Origin: Oceanobacillus alkalisoli
GTDB lineage: Bacteria > Bacillota > Bacilli > Bacillales > Amphibacillaceae
Reading direction: 5' to 3'
DNA length: 64,000 nucleotides
Assembly (NCBI RefSeq): GCF_021556485.1
Contig: NZ_JAKGBW010000001.1
Span: 335,009-399,008, forward strand
Made by a program: the position numbers and the translations under genes. Below the pieces are notes generated by a model that was not told the DNA's origin, did not search any database, and saw only the letters and a list, made by a program, of their open reading frames with translations. Of the stretch, positions 30,320 through 39,887 are shown piece after piece (the first letter of the stretch is position 1; each line of letters begins with the position of its first letter).

Positions 30320-30456
30320 CATCACTTTCATGCAGCGTAAATGTTTTGCACGTTCTTATGGGTTGCTCTCTAATCGCCGTTCAGCAGGTGCGAGAGGTGT
30401 CTGGACTGCAGACCTCCAGAAGTGAGTTTCGGACACTCACACCTTATGAAGGTGAT
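30320..30456. repeat. Internally deleted copy of the large TIR repeat (family C)
   Basis: Read on the minus strand, this 137-bp copy joins the left end (GTGAGTGTCCGAAAC, then GGTCTGCAGTCCAGACACC) to the right end (CTGAACGGCGATTAGAGAGC, then GTGCAAAACATTTACGCTG) of the element at 51341-51830. The fusion is at CTGAACGGC, where the full element has CTGAGCGGC on the left and CTGAACGGC on the right. It fills the 30177-30562 gap between gerM and racE, which has no other recognisable feature. Confidence 0.75.
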
Positions 30457-30562
30457 GTGTTTTTATTTTTGATTACTTTAGGGGCGGAGTTATTTGCAAA
30501 TTGGAACAGAATCTGAGTGTCGCATCTACCGGTCCCATGGTGAAACGTACTATAGGATAGCG

Positions 30563-31411
30563 CTATTCTTTTTCGATGACTGCTCGTTTAATTGTAAATT
30601 GTTGGTGAATTGCATTTTGGAAAATTTTAGTTGCGATTCGGTTAAATATCTCCATGTCTCCAGTAGAATAAATTTCATGCACTTGCTGCAGACCTGATTT
30701 ATTCTGTAATTGTTTTATTTCAAGAACAGCGCTTGTTTCTCTTGCTGTTTCTTCACTTGAAGAAATCACTGCTACCTGATCCCCAACTACTTTTTTGATA
30801 AGCGGTTTTAATAAAGGATAATGCGTGCATCCAAGAATCAACGTATCCATATCATTATCTTCCACCAACGGTTCTAGCGTTGATTCTACAACCATTCTTG
30901 CCTCTTCCCCTGTAAAGACTCCTTTTTCCACTAACGGTACAAACAATGGACAAGCTAGCGCCTGTACATGAAGTTCTGGGTTGATTTGTTTTAAGGCATC
31001 AGGATAAGCACCACTTTTCACTGTTCCCTCTGTTCCGATAATGCCAATTTCTTGATTAATTGTTGCCTTAATTGCTGCTCTTGCACCCGGGTTAATCACA
31101 CCTATTACGGGGATGTCTAATTTTTCTTTTAGATCATCAATCGTATAGGCAGTAGCTGTATTACACGCAATCACAAGCAGCTTAATTTCCTTTTCTAATA
31201 AGAAATCCACCATTTCCCAAGTGAATTGTTGAACTTCTTCTTTCGTTCTTGGTCCATATGGGCAACGTTTCGTGTCACCAAGATAAATTAGCTTTTCTCT
31301 TGGCAGCTGCCTCATTAGTTCAAGTGCCACGGTCAAACCGCCAACACCTGAATCAATTACTCCTATTGGTTTCTCCACAATCCGTTCATTCCTTATCTGA
31401 TTATTTCTCAT
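30563..31411 (-). CDS. racE: Glutamate racemase
   Basis: The enzyme makes D-glutamate for peptidoglycan and, in some bacilli, for poly-gamma-glutamate. The two catalytic cysteines lie in VIACNTATAY and LILGCTHYPLL. The N-terminal substrate motif is IGVIDSGVGGLTVA. The ATG at 31411 overlaps the ysmB stop region. A GTG at 31378 (VEKPIGVIDSG) matches the B. subtilis start better, giving 271 residues, but neither has a strong ribosome site. Gene order ysmB-racE-gerM is conserved. Confidence 0.95.
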   Translation of the reverse strand: MRNNQIRNERIVEKPIGVIDSGVGGLTVALELMRQLPREKLIYLGDTKRCPYGPRTKEEVQQFTWEMVDFLLEKEIKLLVIACNTATAYTIDDLKEKLDIPVIGVINPGARAAIKATINQEIGIIGTEGTVKSGAYPDALKQINPELHVQALACPLFVPLVEKGVFTGEEARMVVESTLEPLVEDNDMDTLILGCTHYPLLKPLIKKVVGDQVAVISSSEETARETSAVLEIKQLQNKSGLQQVHEIYSTGDMEIFNRIATKIFQNAIHQQFTIKRAVIEKE

Positions 31412-31856
31412 TTACTTGCTTCATCCGACTATATAATGAATCAAGCATTTCATTTAATATTGTTTCTTCTTCCGGGCTGAAGCCGTCGAGAACTTCCTGT
31501 AAGTATTCTTGGCGCTTTTCAATCACTTCATGAATAATCACTTTTCCTTTGTCCAATAAATGAATTCTTACTACCCGGCGATCTTTATCATCCCTGATTC
31601 GTTCAACCAATTCATTCTTCTCCATACGGTCGACGAGGTCTGTTGTTGTACTAAAAGCAAGACTTATTTTATTTGAAAGCTCCCCAATCGTCAAATCTCC
31701 TTCCTCGAGCAACCACTGCAGGGCTACAAACTGCGGAGATGTTATGGGGTAGTTATGTAATATCTTCCTGCCGTTTTGTTTGATCATTCCAGATATATAA
31801 CGTAATCTTTTTTCAATTTTAACGATGGATTCAGCTGAGGTAATCTCATTCTCCAT
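31401..31856 (-). CDS. ysmB: MarR-family transcriptional regulator (YsmB)
   Basis: The 151-residue winged-helix protein has the recognition region LTIGELSNKISLAFSTTTDL and the wing VERIRDDKDRRVVRIHL, both typical of MarR. The ligand and targets are unknown. It precedes racE and overlaps its likely start. The start at 31856 (MENEITS) has AGGAGG upstream. It is probably the first gene of the racE-gerM operon. Confidence 0.88.
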   Translation of the reverse strand: MENEITSAESIVKIEKRLRYISGMIKQNGRKILHNYPITSPQFVALQWLLEEGDLTIGELSNKISLAFSTTTDLVDRMEKNELVERIRDDKDRRVVRIHLLDKGKVIIHEVIEKRQEYLQEVLDGFSPEEETILNEMLDSLYSRMKQVNEK

Positions 31857-31939
31857 TCGGCAACCTCCTTGCATTCTAATTTCAATTTGAACAAACGCTT
31901 TAGCTTAGTATAACAAATTTTCATCCCGGTGTAATCGTC

Positions 31940-32076
31940 CATAAAACTCTCACCTCAAAATTTCGGTTCTTGTCAAGAAAGTTTAGGTGGGCAGAAACGT
32001 GAGCTAACATCCTAAGGTTCGTTGAACTAACAATCAGTGGAAGGTGAAGAAATAACCCTACTGATTGAAGTTTCAC
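31940..32076 (-). repeat. Two-hairpin element, copy 2 (family B)
   Basis: On the minus strand hairpin 1 pairs AATCAGT with ACTGATT. The linker GTTAGTTCAACGAACCTTAGG follows. Hairpin 2 is built on GCCCACCTAAACTTT and AAATTTTGAGGTGAG. Compared with copy 1, a C:G pair in hairpin 1 becomes A:T. It lies in the 31857-32238 gap between ysmB and gerE; the rest of the gap is A/T-rich with no clear signal apart from the gerE ribosome site. Confidence 0.72.
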
Positions 32077-32238
32077 TTTTTCAGAAGCATAGTAAATATG
32101 TTGCTCCCCCCACAGTAAAGGCTCTTAAAATAGGTCATTTATTACGCACTAAAATCTTTTCCGTTCATAAGCTATAATGACTAAATAAATAATTCCCTTC
32201 AAAATGCGGCTCTATCAAGAGCAAGGAGGGGTTATCAT

Positions 32239-32463
32239 TTGAAGGACAGCAACTATAAACCGAAGCAATTATTAACGAAGCGAGAAAAGGAAGTATTTGA
32301 ACTGCTTGTACAAGACATGACAACAAAAGAAATAGCCCAGAAACTGTTTATATCGGAAAAAACTGTGAGAAATCATATTTCAAACGCGATGCAGAAGCTG
32401 GGGGTAAAGGGGCGTTCACAGGCAGTCGTTGAGCTTCTCCGTATGGGAGAACTTAAGCTGTAA
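32239..32463 (+). CDS. gerE: GerE, late mother-cell sporulation regulator
   Basis: GerE is the small LuxR/FixJ-type DNA-binding protein that modulates SigK-dependent coat genes. The 74 residues consist almost only of the HTH: LTKREKEVFELLVQDMTTKE, IAQKLFISEKTVRNHISNAM. It starts with TTG at 32239, preceded by GGAGGGG. The size equals that of B. subtilis GerE, and it neighbours ysmB and ysmA as there. Confidence 0.95.
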   Translation: MKDSNYKPKQLLTKREKEVFELLVQDMTTKEIAQKLFISEKTVRNHISNAMQKLGVKGRSQAVVELLRMGELKL

Positions 32464-32687
32464 TTTAGACCGACTTTCATTCAGTGGAAGTCGGTCTAAC
32501 TTATTTTTCACTTGTAGGAGAAGGTCTCATTCCATGAAACCCATACACTCCCATTGACGAGTCGTTCAAAAAGGTTATATACTAATATTGTTATGAAAAA
32601 ACGGAATTTTATCGAGTATAAAGTTTTCTTATACAATTATAATTATTTCCGTAAATAACAAGTAATAAAATCAAGGAGGACTTTACA

Positions 32688-33098
32688 TTGGCAAACGATC
32701 GTTATCAAAAAGGAATAGATAAAATACAGGAGCTTACAGCATCTGATGACAGCAATCCGACTGGTGAAATGGATATTGGTGAAGCATTTAAAGATATTGC
32801 CCCTGATCTGAGCAAGTATGTGGTGGAATTTGCTTTTGGTGATATTTATGCACGGCCTGGCTTAGACAACAAACAAAAAGTAATGACCACCATTACTGCT
32901 CTTGTTGCGCAAGGGAAACCGCAAATCGAAATGCATATCAAGACCGGCTTATCTGTTGGTTTAACACCAGAGGAGATTGTAGGTTGTATTATGCATCTTA
33001 TCCCATACACAGGATTCCCAAGTGTTCTAAATGCTCTAAAAGTAGCTCAAAAAGTCTTCAATGAACGTGGGTTAACTGTTACAACGCCTGAAATATAA
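32688..33098 (+). CDS. Carboxymuconolactone decarboxylase-family protein
   Basis: The 136-residue protein has the AhpD-like/CMD fold signature (ARPGLDNKQKVMTTITALVA, then IEMHIKTGLSVGLTPEEIVG, then MHLIPYTGFPSVLNAL). The CxxC redox pair of AhpD is absent, so it belongs to the non-redox branch. In gamma-carboxymuconolactone decarboxylases this fold acts on a beta-ketoadipate pathway lactone, but no pathway genes are nearby, and the substrate is unknown. It starts with TTG after AAGGAGG. It is inserted between gerE and ysmA relative to B. subtilis. Confidence 0.8.
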   Translation: MANDRYQKGIDKIQELTASDDSNPTGEMDIGEAFKDIAPDLSKYVVEFAFGDIYARPGLDNKQKVMTTITALVAQGKPQIEMHIKTGLSVGLTPEEIVGCIMHLIPYTGFPSVLNALKVAQKVFNERGLTVTTPEI

Positions 33099-33135
33099 TA
33101 GATGGTTGAATCAGTTCTAAAAGATACATAATGGT

Positions 33136-33175
33136 AAAAACACCGACTTCCTTTTTATAGGAAGTCGGTGTTTTT
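33136..33175. terminator. Bidirectional terminator between the CMD gene and ysmA
   Basis: AAAAACACCGACTTCC and GGAAGTCGGTGTTTTT form a perfect 16-bp stem with A and T tracts at the ends, serving both convergent genes. Confidence 0.92.
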
Positions 33176-33181
33176 ATCAAT

Positions 33182-33637
33182 TTAGCGTACATGATATTGA
33201 TCTGTAAGCAATGCTTTCATTCCCTCGGGAATCGCCCAGGCTTTATTTGTTGTAAAATCCATCATAACAACACGCCCTCTTCCAGTGGCGGTTATTTCAC
33301 CTTGATTATTGACCGCCATATAATGTAAGTCCATGGATGTTGTACCGATTGTTTCCACTTTAACATAGAAATCGATTGTCTCATTGAAAAACATTTGCTT
33401 AAGGTAATTGCATTGGAGGTCTGCGACAACAAAGCCTCGTTTCTTTTGATCAAAATCCTTAAACAGACCGAAAGATTGCAAAAATTCAATCCGTGCCTCT
33501 TCAAAATAAATGAAGACAGATGTATTATTGACATGGCCATATAAATCTGTTTCAGAAAAACGCACCTTTATCGGAATGGAAAAAGAAAATCCAGAACGCC
33601 ATGCCTCCAAATCATTTATATAGTCAATTCCTGTCAT
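33182..33637 (-). CDS. ysmA: Acyl-CoA thioesterase, 4HBT hotdog family (YsmA)
   Basis: The 151-residue hotdog-fold protein carries the 4HBT signature RFSETDLYGHVNNTSVF, with the active-site Asp in TDLYGHVNN. It probably hydrolyses acyl-CoA thioesters; the chain preference is unknown. It lies downstream of sdhB on the same strand with 92 bp between, as B. subtilis ysmA does. Confidence 0.86.
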   Translation of the reverse strand: MTGIDYINDLEAWRSGFSFSIPIKVRFSETDLYGHVNNTSVFIYFEEARIEFLQSFGLFKDFDQKKRGFVVADLQCNYLKQMFFNETIDFYVKVETIGTTSMDLHYMAVNNQGEITATGRGRVVMMDFTTNKAWAIPEGMKALLTDQYHVR

Positions 33638-33729
33638 AGCAATACCCCCAAATGAAACGAAATGGCCCTACCTGTAAAGGTAAGGACCACTCGTTTTAAT
33701 TTACTGCATGAGAAACTACGCCTTTGTTT

Positions 33730-34494
33730 TTATAATGTCTCGTCACTGCCAAAGAAGCTTCGGAATGCGTGCAGGTTCGTTGCACGGTTCATTGCTGCGA
33801 TGGAAGTAGTAAGCGGGATGCCTTTTGGACATACTTGTACACAGTTTTGTGAGTTTCCACAACCACTGATACCTCCATCTTCCATTAAACCTTCTAATCG
33901 ATCACTTGCATGCATCGCTCCTGTAGGATGAGCATTAAACAAACGCACTTGTGAAAGAGCTGCCGGACCGATAAAGTCAGATTTATCGTTAACGTTTGGA
34001 CAAGCTTCCAGACAAACACCACATGTCATACATTTTGAAAGCTCATAAGCCCATTGACGTTTATTCTCTGGCATTCTGGGACCAGGTCCAAGATCGTGGG
34101 TACCGTCAAGCGGAACCCAAGCTTTCACTTGTTTCAATGCATCAAACATACGCTCACGATCGACAATCAAATCACGTACAATCGGGAAGGTCGACATCGG
34201 TGCTAAGCGAATCGGCTGCTCCAATTGGTCAACCAATGCTGCACATGATTGTCTCGCGGTACCATTAATTACCATTGAACAGGCACCACAAACCTCCTCT
34301 AAACAACTCATCTCCCACATGACCGGTGATGTTTCTTCCCCATTTGCGTTTACCGGGTTCCGTTGAATTTCCATTAACGCGGAAATAACGTTCATATTCT
34401 GACGGTATGGAACATGAAACGTTTCCTCATAGGGTTCAGAGTCCGGACTGTCTTGACGAGTTATAATAAATGTAACTGTACTTTTTTCAGCCAT
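33730..34494 (-). CDS. sdhB: Succinate dehydrogenase iron-sulfur subunit
   Basis: SdhB transfers electrons from the flavin to the quinone site of complex II. The 2Fe-2S ligands are in CLEEVCGACSMVING followed by SC. The 4Fe-4S set is CMTCGVCLEACP, and the 3Fe-4S set CGNSQNCVQVCPKGIP. The 254 residues are normal. It is the last gene of sdhCAB, 15 bp after sdhA. Confidence 0.97.
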   Translation of the reverse strand: MAEKSTVTFIITRQDSPDSEPYEETFHVPYRQNMNVISALMEIQRNPVNANGEETSPVMWEMSCLEEVCGACSMVINGTARQSCAALVDQLEQPIRLAPMSTFPIVRDLIVDRERMFDALKQVKAWVPLDGTHDLGPGPRMPENKRQWAYELSKCMTCGVCLEACPNVNDKSDFIGPAALSQVRLFNAHPTGAMHASDRLEGLMEDGGISGCGNSQNCVQVCPKGIPLTTSIAAMNRATNLHAFRSFFGSDETL

Positions 34495-34509
34495 TTTGTA
34501 TTCTCCCCC

Positions 34510-36261
34510 TTAGTGTGTCGTTGTGTAGTCACGTTTTCGAGGCTCGATTAATGACACATCAACTTCTTCATAGCTAATAATCGGTTCCACATTCTTGCTG
34601 TCAAACTCAGCAATTGTTGTCTTCAGGAATTCGTCATCATTACGCTCAGGGAATGCCGGCTTGTAATGCGCCCCACGGCTCTCATCCCGTTTATATGCAC
34701 CAATTGTAATAACACGCGCGAGATGCAACATGCTATCCAGCTGGCGCGCAAACATAACTCCTTGGTTACTCCAACGAGAAGTATCATTAATATTGATATT
34801 CTTCCAGCGCTCTTGCAACTCTTGGATCTTTTCATCTGTTTGCAGAAGCTTTTCATTTTCACGTACAACGGTTACGTTATCTGTCATCCAATCGCCAAGT
34901 TCTTTATGCAGAACATATGCATTTTCGGTTCCATCCATGCCTAGAAGCTCATCGAATTTCGTTTGCTCTTCACGTTCTTTCTCGTCAAAGAGCTGATCAC
35001 CAATGTCTTCTGCATGCTTATCAAGTCCTTCTATATATTCAATCGCTTTCGGACCTGCTACAGAACCACCGTAAATTGCGGATAATAACGAGTTCGCACC
35101 TAGACGGTTCGCACCATGCTGGGAATAATCAGCTTCACCTGCCGCAAATATCCCTGGAATATTCGTCATTTGATTTCCATCAACCCAGAGTCCACCCATT
35201 GAATAGTGAACAGCCGGGAATATCTTCATTGGGACTTTACGAGGGTCTTCTCCAACAAACTTTTCATAGATTTCTATAATTCCACCAAGTTTAATATCAA
35301 GTTCTTTTGCATCTTTATGAGAGAGGTCAAGGTAAACCATGTTTTCACCATTGATCCCAAGTTTTTGATTCACACAAACATCAAAAATTTCTCTTGTCGC
35401 AATATCACGCGGTACAAGGTTTCCATATGCTGGATATTTCTCTTCCAGGAAGTACCAAGGCTCCCCATCTTTATATGTCCAGATTCGCCCACCTTCTCCA
35501 CGAGCAGATTCACTCATGAGACGCAGTTTGTCATCACCAGGGATAGCTGTCGGATGAATCTGAATAAATTCTCCGTTAGCATATTTAACTCCCTGCTGGT
35601 ACAGGATACTTGCAGCCGAACCTGTATTAATCATCGAGTTTGTTGATTTCCCAAAGATTATACCAGGGCCGCCTGTTGCAAAAATAGTAGCATCAGAACG
35701 GAATGCACGGATTTCATGTGATTTTATATCTTGAGCAACAATGCCTCGACCAACACCTTCGTCATCGATGATCGCTGACAAGAATTCCCAACCTTCATAT
35801 TTCGTAACAAGCCCTTCCACTTCATAACGGCGGACTTGTTCATCCAGTGCATATAATAACTGTTGCCCTGTCGTCGCTCCTGCAAATGCCGTACGGTGCA
35901 TTTGCGTACCACCAAAGCGTCTAAAATCCAGAAGGCCTTCTGGAGTACGGTTAAACATAACGCCCATCCGGTCAAACATATGTATAATTCCCGGAGCCGC
36001 CTCACACATCGCCTTTACTTGCGGCTGGTTAGCCAAAAAGTCTCCACCGTATATCGTGTCATCAAAATGAAGCCATGGTGAGTCTCCCTCACCTTTCGTA
36101 TTAACTGCTCCATTAATTCCACCTTGAGCACATACAGAGTGAGAACGTTTTACAGGAACAATTGAAAATAAATCTACTTTTACACCTGCTTCTGCTGCTT
36201 TGATTGTAGCCATCAAACCTGCTAGACCACCACCAATTACAGCAACTTTACGATTACTCAT
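34510..36261 (-). CDS. sdhA: Succinate dehydrogenase flavoprotein subunit
   Basis: SdhA oxidises succinate to fumarate. The FAD-binding GGGLAGLMATIKAAEAG is N-terminal. The covalent FAD histidine is H41 in RSHSVCAQGGINGA. The catalytic region includes SESARGEGGRIW and HYSMGGLWVD. The 583 residues agree with the Bacillus enzyme. It lies 31 bp after sdhC. Confidence 0.97.
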   Translation of the reverse strand: MSNRKVAVIGGGLAGLMATIKAAEAGVKVDLFSIVPVKRSHSVCAQGGINGAVNTKGEGDSPWLHFDDTIYGGDFLANQPQVKAMCEAAPGIIHMFDRMGVMFNRTPEGLLDFRRFGGTQMHRTAFAGATTGQQLLYALDEQVRRYEVEGLVTKYEGWEFLSAIIDDEGVGRGIVAQDIKSHEIRAFRSDATIFATGGPGIIFGKSTNSMINTGSAASILYQQGVKYANGEFIQIHPTAIPGDDKLRLMSESARGEGGRIWTYKDGEPWYFLEEKYPAYGNLVPRDIATREIFDVCVNQKLGINGENMVYLDLSHKDAKELDIKLGGIIEIYEKFVGEDPRKVPMKIFPAVHYSMGGLWVDGNQMTNIPGIFAAGEADYSQHGANRLGANSLLSAIYGGSVAGPKAIEYIEGLDKHAEDIGDQLFDEKEREEQTKFDELLGMDGTENAYVLHKELGDWMTDNVTVVRENEKLLQTDEKIQELQERWKNININDTSRWSNQGVMFARQLDSMLHLARVITIGAYKRDESRGAHYKPAFPERNDDEFLKTTIAEFDSKNVEPIISYEEVDVSLIEPRKRDYTTTH

Positions 36262-36292
36262 TTATTTGACTCACTCCCCTAATTACTTACTT

Positions 36293-36913
36293 TTACACAC
36301 CATACGCAAACTGAATCAATGTTCTTACACCAAGATAGCTAACCGCGATAAAAATGAAGAGAGCTACGTAGGTTAACACACGCTGTGATTTGGGTGATTG
36401 CGTAATGCCCCACGTCACAAAGAAGCTCCATAGACCATTAGCAAAGTGGAATACAGCTGAAACTACACCGATTATGTAGAACCAGAACATAAATGGACTG
36501 GAAAGAATTCCTTCCATCAAGCTGTAGTTTACTTCAGCGTTTCCAAGTGCAATCTGGACGCGTGTTTCCCAAACGTGCCACGCAATAAATATTAATGTAA
36601 TGATTCCTGTCCAGCGCTGTAGCTTGAACATCCAGTTGCGGAAAAATCCATATTTTGCTACGTTGTTCTTTGCAGTAAATGCTATGTATACCCCTAATAC
36701 TGCATGATAAAGAATCGGCAGATAGATGATGAAGATCTCCAATAGTATTACAAATGGAAGCCCTGCCATAAACCCCGCTGCTTTATTGAAGCTTTCTTCT
36801 CCGTACACGGCAAAGTGGTTAATTACCAAGTGCTGGACTAAGAATATCCCGATAGGAACAACACCTAGTAAAGAATGTAACCTTCTCCAGTAAAAATCAC
36901 GTTGCCCCGCCAT
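36293..36913 (-). CDS. sdhC: Succinate dehydrogenase cytochrome b558 subunit
   Basis: SdhC anchors complex II and carries two b haems for menaquinone reduction. The 206-residue protein has five membrane segments. Candidate haem-ligand histidines lie in FLVQHLVINHF, ILYHAVLGVYIAF, IAWHVWETR and AVFHFANGLW. The start at 36913 (MAGQRDFYW) has AGGGGGG upstream; the codon at 36958 does not. It is the first gene of the operon. Confidence 0.95.
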   Translation of the reverse strand: MAGQRDFYWRRLHSLLGVVPIGIFLVQHLVINHFAVYGEESFNKAAGFMAGLPFVILLEIFIIYLPILYHAVLGVYIAFTAKNNVAKYGFFRNWMFKLQRWTGIITLIFIAWHVWETRVQIALGNAEVNYSLMEGILSSPFMFWFYIIGVVSAVFHFANGLWSFFVTWGITQSPKSQRVLTYVALFIFIAVSYLGVRTLIQFAYGV

Positions 36914-37024
36914 GTTTTTCCCCCCTTGTAGGTTAATAGTTTCATATTTAGGTATCATTCAAGGCTGCAAATTTTTTCTAATTTCTACATCAACCTTTAA
37001 ATGATACAAAATTATAACACTTTT

Positions 37025-37053
37025 ATTGTACTTCTTAGTTTATAAACCGTCAA
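37025..37053 (-). promoter_or_regulatory. SigA promoter of sdhCAB
   Basis: TTGACG (37048-37053) and TACAAT (37025-37030) are 17 bases apart on the minus strand, about 110 bp before sdhC. The rest of the 36914-37344 gap holds a short family-C fragment (GGAGGTCCGCAGT near 37210) and the yslB upstream region. Confidence 0.78.
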
Positions 37054-37344
37054 GAAAACGATTTAATTTCTAACAATTCAGCAAGCAGCTATGGACCTCC
37101 TAAAAACTTCCATGGCCTAATTATAGCAAACTTTTAATAATTAGCGTTTATAAGAGACTCAATGATAATTAATTATGAACAGCAGAGAGGATTATACATC
37201 GTCCTATCGGAGGTCCGCAGTAAAGCATGATTATCCTAACTCCAGTTATGACTGGTTCACTGTATTTATGTGTTGTATAATAAATAAAAGTCTACTAATG
37301 ATAGTTTAGCATATTGACAGTTTATGATGGAAAGGGTGACAGAA

Positions 37345-37782
37345 TTGAGTAAACAGCTGACGACAATCCCGATTTCTCAACTTGAAGAATTACATACATC
37401 CGGTGCGGGGTTTGACATCCTCCGCTATCTCGCGCTTCCTGACTTATTAGGAGACGAAGCACCTACATTGCTTTATTATATGGGAAAAAATCTTGCAAGG
37501 AAATTTGATATAAATTCGATAGACGATATCACTCATATTTTCGAAACGTTAGGTATTGGCAAAATGGAACTTGTTAAAGAAAAAAAGCGAGAGAAAACAT
37601 TTCATCTGCTTTCCGACTCGGTCGTACTTCGTTTAAAAAGCCCAATTGCCGCTGATTTCCGTTTAGAAGCAGGGTTTCTTGCAGAGGCAATTCAGATGAT
37701 CGAAGGAATAGAATGCGAATGCACTGAGGAAATTAATCGTCGTATCCACCAAATACAATTCACAGTGTTTTACACAAATTAA
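37345..37782 (+). CDS. yslB: YslB, DUF2507 protein
   Basis: The 145-residue protein belongs to the YslB/DUF2507 group, whose fold resembles the V4R ligand-binding domain. Typical parts are LLYYMGKNLARKF and FRLEAGFLAEAIQMIEG. The function is unknown. It is divergent from sdhC as in B. subtilis. The start is probably TTG at 37345, with AAAGGGTGA upstream; ATG codons at 37324 and 37327 lie before that site. Confidence 0.82.
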   Translation: MSKQLTTIPISQLEELHTSGAGFDILRYLALPDLLGDEAPTLLYYMGKNLARKFDINSIDDITHIFETLGIGKMELVKEKKREKTFHLLSDSVVLRLKSPIAADFRLEAGFLAEAIQMIEGIECECTEEINRRIHQIQFTVFYTN

Positions 37783-37786
37783 AAAC

Positions 37787-37828
37787 ACGCACCGCCTCTC
37801 GGTACTGTTTAGTCGAGGGACAGTGCGT
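37787..37828 (-). terminator. Hairpin between uvrC and yslB
   Basis: ACGCAC and GTGCGT close an imperfect stem with CTCG/CGAG inside. T5 follows on the minus strand, so it suits transcripts arriving from uvrC; yslB ends four bases before it. Confidence 0.6.
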
Positions 37829-37879
37829 ATTATGACTCATTAACAAGTATGTAACACCCTGCCCTCTAAACATGTGAGA

Positions 37880-37984
37880 AACCTAAAAGGTGGAGGTGGG
37901 GATAAACAGTCCGTAAAATCCCTGATTCTGTTCAACTAACATTCAGCAGGGAGAAAAGAGCTCCCCGCTAAATGTTAGTTTCTC
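37880..37984 (-). repeat. Two-hairpin element, copy 3 (family B)
   Basis: On the minus strand hairpin 1 pairs AACTAACATTTAGC with GCTGAATGTTAGTT and starts directly after the uvrC stop codon. GTTAGTTGAACAGAATCAGGG follows, then TCCCCACCT. The second hairpin is weaker than in copies 1 and 2. Confidence 0.6.
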
Positions 37985-37985
37985 T

Positions 37986-39800
37986 TTATGAATTCGTTTT
38001 TTCCTCTTCCGCATTTGCTTCTTCTTCCAGCTCATTTAAATGCTTAAGCACCTCGTGAGCTGTGTTAGACGGAATTCCAAGTTTTGTAATATCTGTTACA
38101 GAAGCTTTTTTCAGCTCTGTGATCGATTTAAAATGTCTAAGCAATAGCTTTTTCCGTTTTTCACCAACACCAGGTATACCATCAAGCGAAGATTGGAATA
38201 ATCCTTTACTGCGCAAATTCCTATGAAATGAAATGGCAAACCGGTGCACCTCATCTTGAATCCGCTGAACGAGATAAAATTCTTGGGATCGCCGCTCAAG
38301 TGAAACAATTGACGGAGGTGAACCGTACAATAATTCACTTGTCTTATGTCTATCATCTTTTACTAATCCAGCAATCGGAATATCAAGTCCTAATTCATTT
38401 TCGAGTACATCGGTTGCAGCGCTAATTTGGCCCTTCCCACCATCGACAATGATCAAATCAGGCAGTGGCAGATTCTCTTTAAGCACACGTGTATACCTTC
38501 TCCGTACTACTTCACGCATCGTTTCATAGTCATCAGGTCCATCAACCGTGCGGATTTTATACTTGCGATAATCTTTTTTACTCGGCCGGCCATCTACGAA
38601 AGCAATCATCGCTGAAACCGGATCGGTTCCTTGGATATTCGAGTTGTCAAAGGCTTCGATACGATGCGGTGTTTCAATGTTAAGAATCTCACCAAGCTTC
38701 TCTGTCGCGATAATTGTCCGTTCTTCATCTCTTTCAATCAAGAGGAATTTCTCATTAAGTGCGATTTTTGCATTTTTCATCGCTAATTCAACAAGTTCTT
38801 TCTTTCTGCCCCGGAAAGGTGTATGTGTATGGACCTCCAGCAACTCATTGATTAATTCGCTATTTGATCCAATCGGCAGGAGAATTTCTTTTGGTTTTAA
38901 ATGGTTTTGATGTAAATAGAATCTACCAATATAGCTAGTAAATGCTTCTTCTGGATCATCATAGAACGGGAAAGTCGTTACATTTCGTTCAATCAACTTC
39001 CCTTGACGCATGAAGAAGACTTGGATACACATCCATCCTTTGTCATAGCTGTATCCAAATATGTCGCGATCTGTCTTATCAGTCATTGTCATTTTTTGTT
39101 TCTCCATAACAACGTCGATATGTTGAATTTGATCCCGTAATTCCTTCGCTCTTTCAAAGTTAAGTGCTTCACTCGCTTCATACATTTTCTCTGTCAGATT
39201 CCCTTTGATATCTTGGTAGCCGCCTTGCAAAAAGGAAGTTATCTCTTGAACAATCGCAGCGTATTCCTCGGCCGCTGGCGGATTCTTACTACATGCTTTA
39301 CATTGATTCAAGTGATAATATAAACACGGTCTGCCTGGTGGATTATTGCATTTGCGTAAAGGGTACATTCGGTCAAGTAGCTTCTTCGTTTCCCGTGCTG
39401 CGATTACGTTCGGATACGGCCCGAAATACTTCCCTTTATCTTTTTTGATTTTTCTTGTAATCAATAGACGGGGATGTCTTTCAGCTGTGATTTTTAAATA
39501 GGGGTATGATTTATCGTCTTTCAGCATAACGTTATATTTCGGATCATATTTTTTTATTAAATTCATTTCTAAAATGAGTGCTTCCAGTTCTGAAGAAGTG
39601 ACAAAATACTCAAAGTCGACGATTTCTTGAACTAATCGCTGTGTTTTCCTGTCATTTGCTCCAGTAAAATAAGAACGGACACGATTGCGTAATTTCTTTG
39701 ATTTACCGACATAGATGATCGTTCCATGCTTATCTTTCATGAGGTAACAGCCTGGATTTGCCGGGAGTATTTCCAATTTCCTTTTGATGATGTTATTCAT
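37986..39800 (-). CDS. uvrC: UvrC, excinuclease subunit
   Basis: UvrC makes both incisions in nucleotide excision repair. An N-terminal GIY-YIG-type nuclease ([19 protein letters not shown]) is followed by a UVR motif near residue 205 ([16 protein letters not shown]). The RNase H-like 5' nuclease domain carries [11 protein letters not shown] and [12 protein letters not shown]-terminal helix-hairpin-helix ends the protein ([17 protein letters not shown]). The start at 39800 has AAAGGA 9 bases upstream; the ATG at 39809 is too close. It is downstream of trxA as in B. subtilis. Confidence 0.96.
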   Translation of the reverse strand: MNNIIKRKLEILPANPGCYLMKDKHGTIIYVGKSKKLRNRVRSYFTGANDRKTQRLVQEIVDFEYFVTSSELEALILEMNLIKKYDPKYNVMLKDDKSYPYLKITAERHPRLLITRKIKKDKGKYFGPYPNVIAARETKKLLDRMYPLRKCNNPPGRPCLYYHLNQCKACSKNPPAAEEYAAIVQEITSFLQGGYQDIKGNLTEKMYEASEALNFERAKELRDQIQHIDVVMEKQKMTMTDKTDRDIFGYSYDKGWMCIQVFFMRQGKLIERNVTTFPFYDDPEEAFTSYIGRFYLHQNHLKPKEILLPIGSNSELINELLEVHTHTPFRGRKKELVELAMKNAKIALNEKFLLIERDEERTIIATEKLGEILNIETPHRIEAFDNSNIQGTDPVSAMIAFVDGRPSKKDYRKYKIRTVDGPDDYETMREVVRRRYTRVLKENLPLPDLIIVDGGKGQISAATDVLENELGLDIPIAGLVKDDRHKTSELLYGSPPSIVSLERRSQEFYLVQRIQDEVHRFAISFHRNLRSKGLFQSSLDGIPGVGEKRKKLLLRHFKSITELKKASVTDITKLGIPSNTAHEVLKHLNELEEEANAEEEKTNS

Positions 39801-39823
39801 GGTAATCATTCCTTTAAGTTTAG

Positions 39824-39858
39824 AAAATCCCTTGTTATGAAAACAACAAGGGATTTTT
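39824..39858 (-). terminator. Terminator between trxA and uvrC
   Basis: AAAATCCCTTGTT and AACAAGGGATTTT form a perfect 13-bp stem, with T residues after it on the minus strand. Confidence 0.85.
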
Positions 39859-39887
39859 CGGTTCTCTATTATCTAATTTTACACGAT

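Noticed and set aside
34623-36081. Long antisense frames inside sdhA
   Set aside because: They are shadows of a conserved coding sequence and lack translation signals.
37161-37180. Fur-like palindrome ATGATAATTAATTATGAA between sdhC and yslB
   Set aside because: The half-sites are spaced by two bases instead of one, and it lies away from the sdh promoter; A/T-rich chance match is likely.
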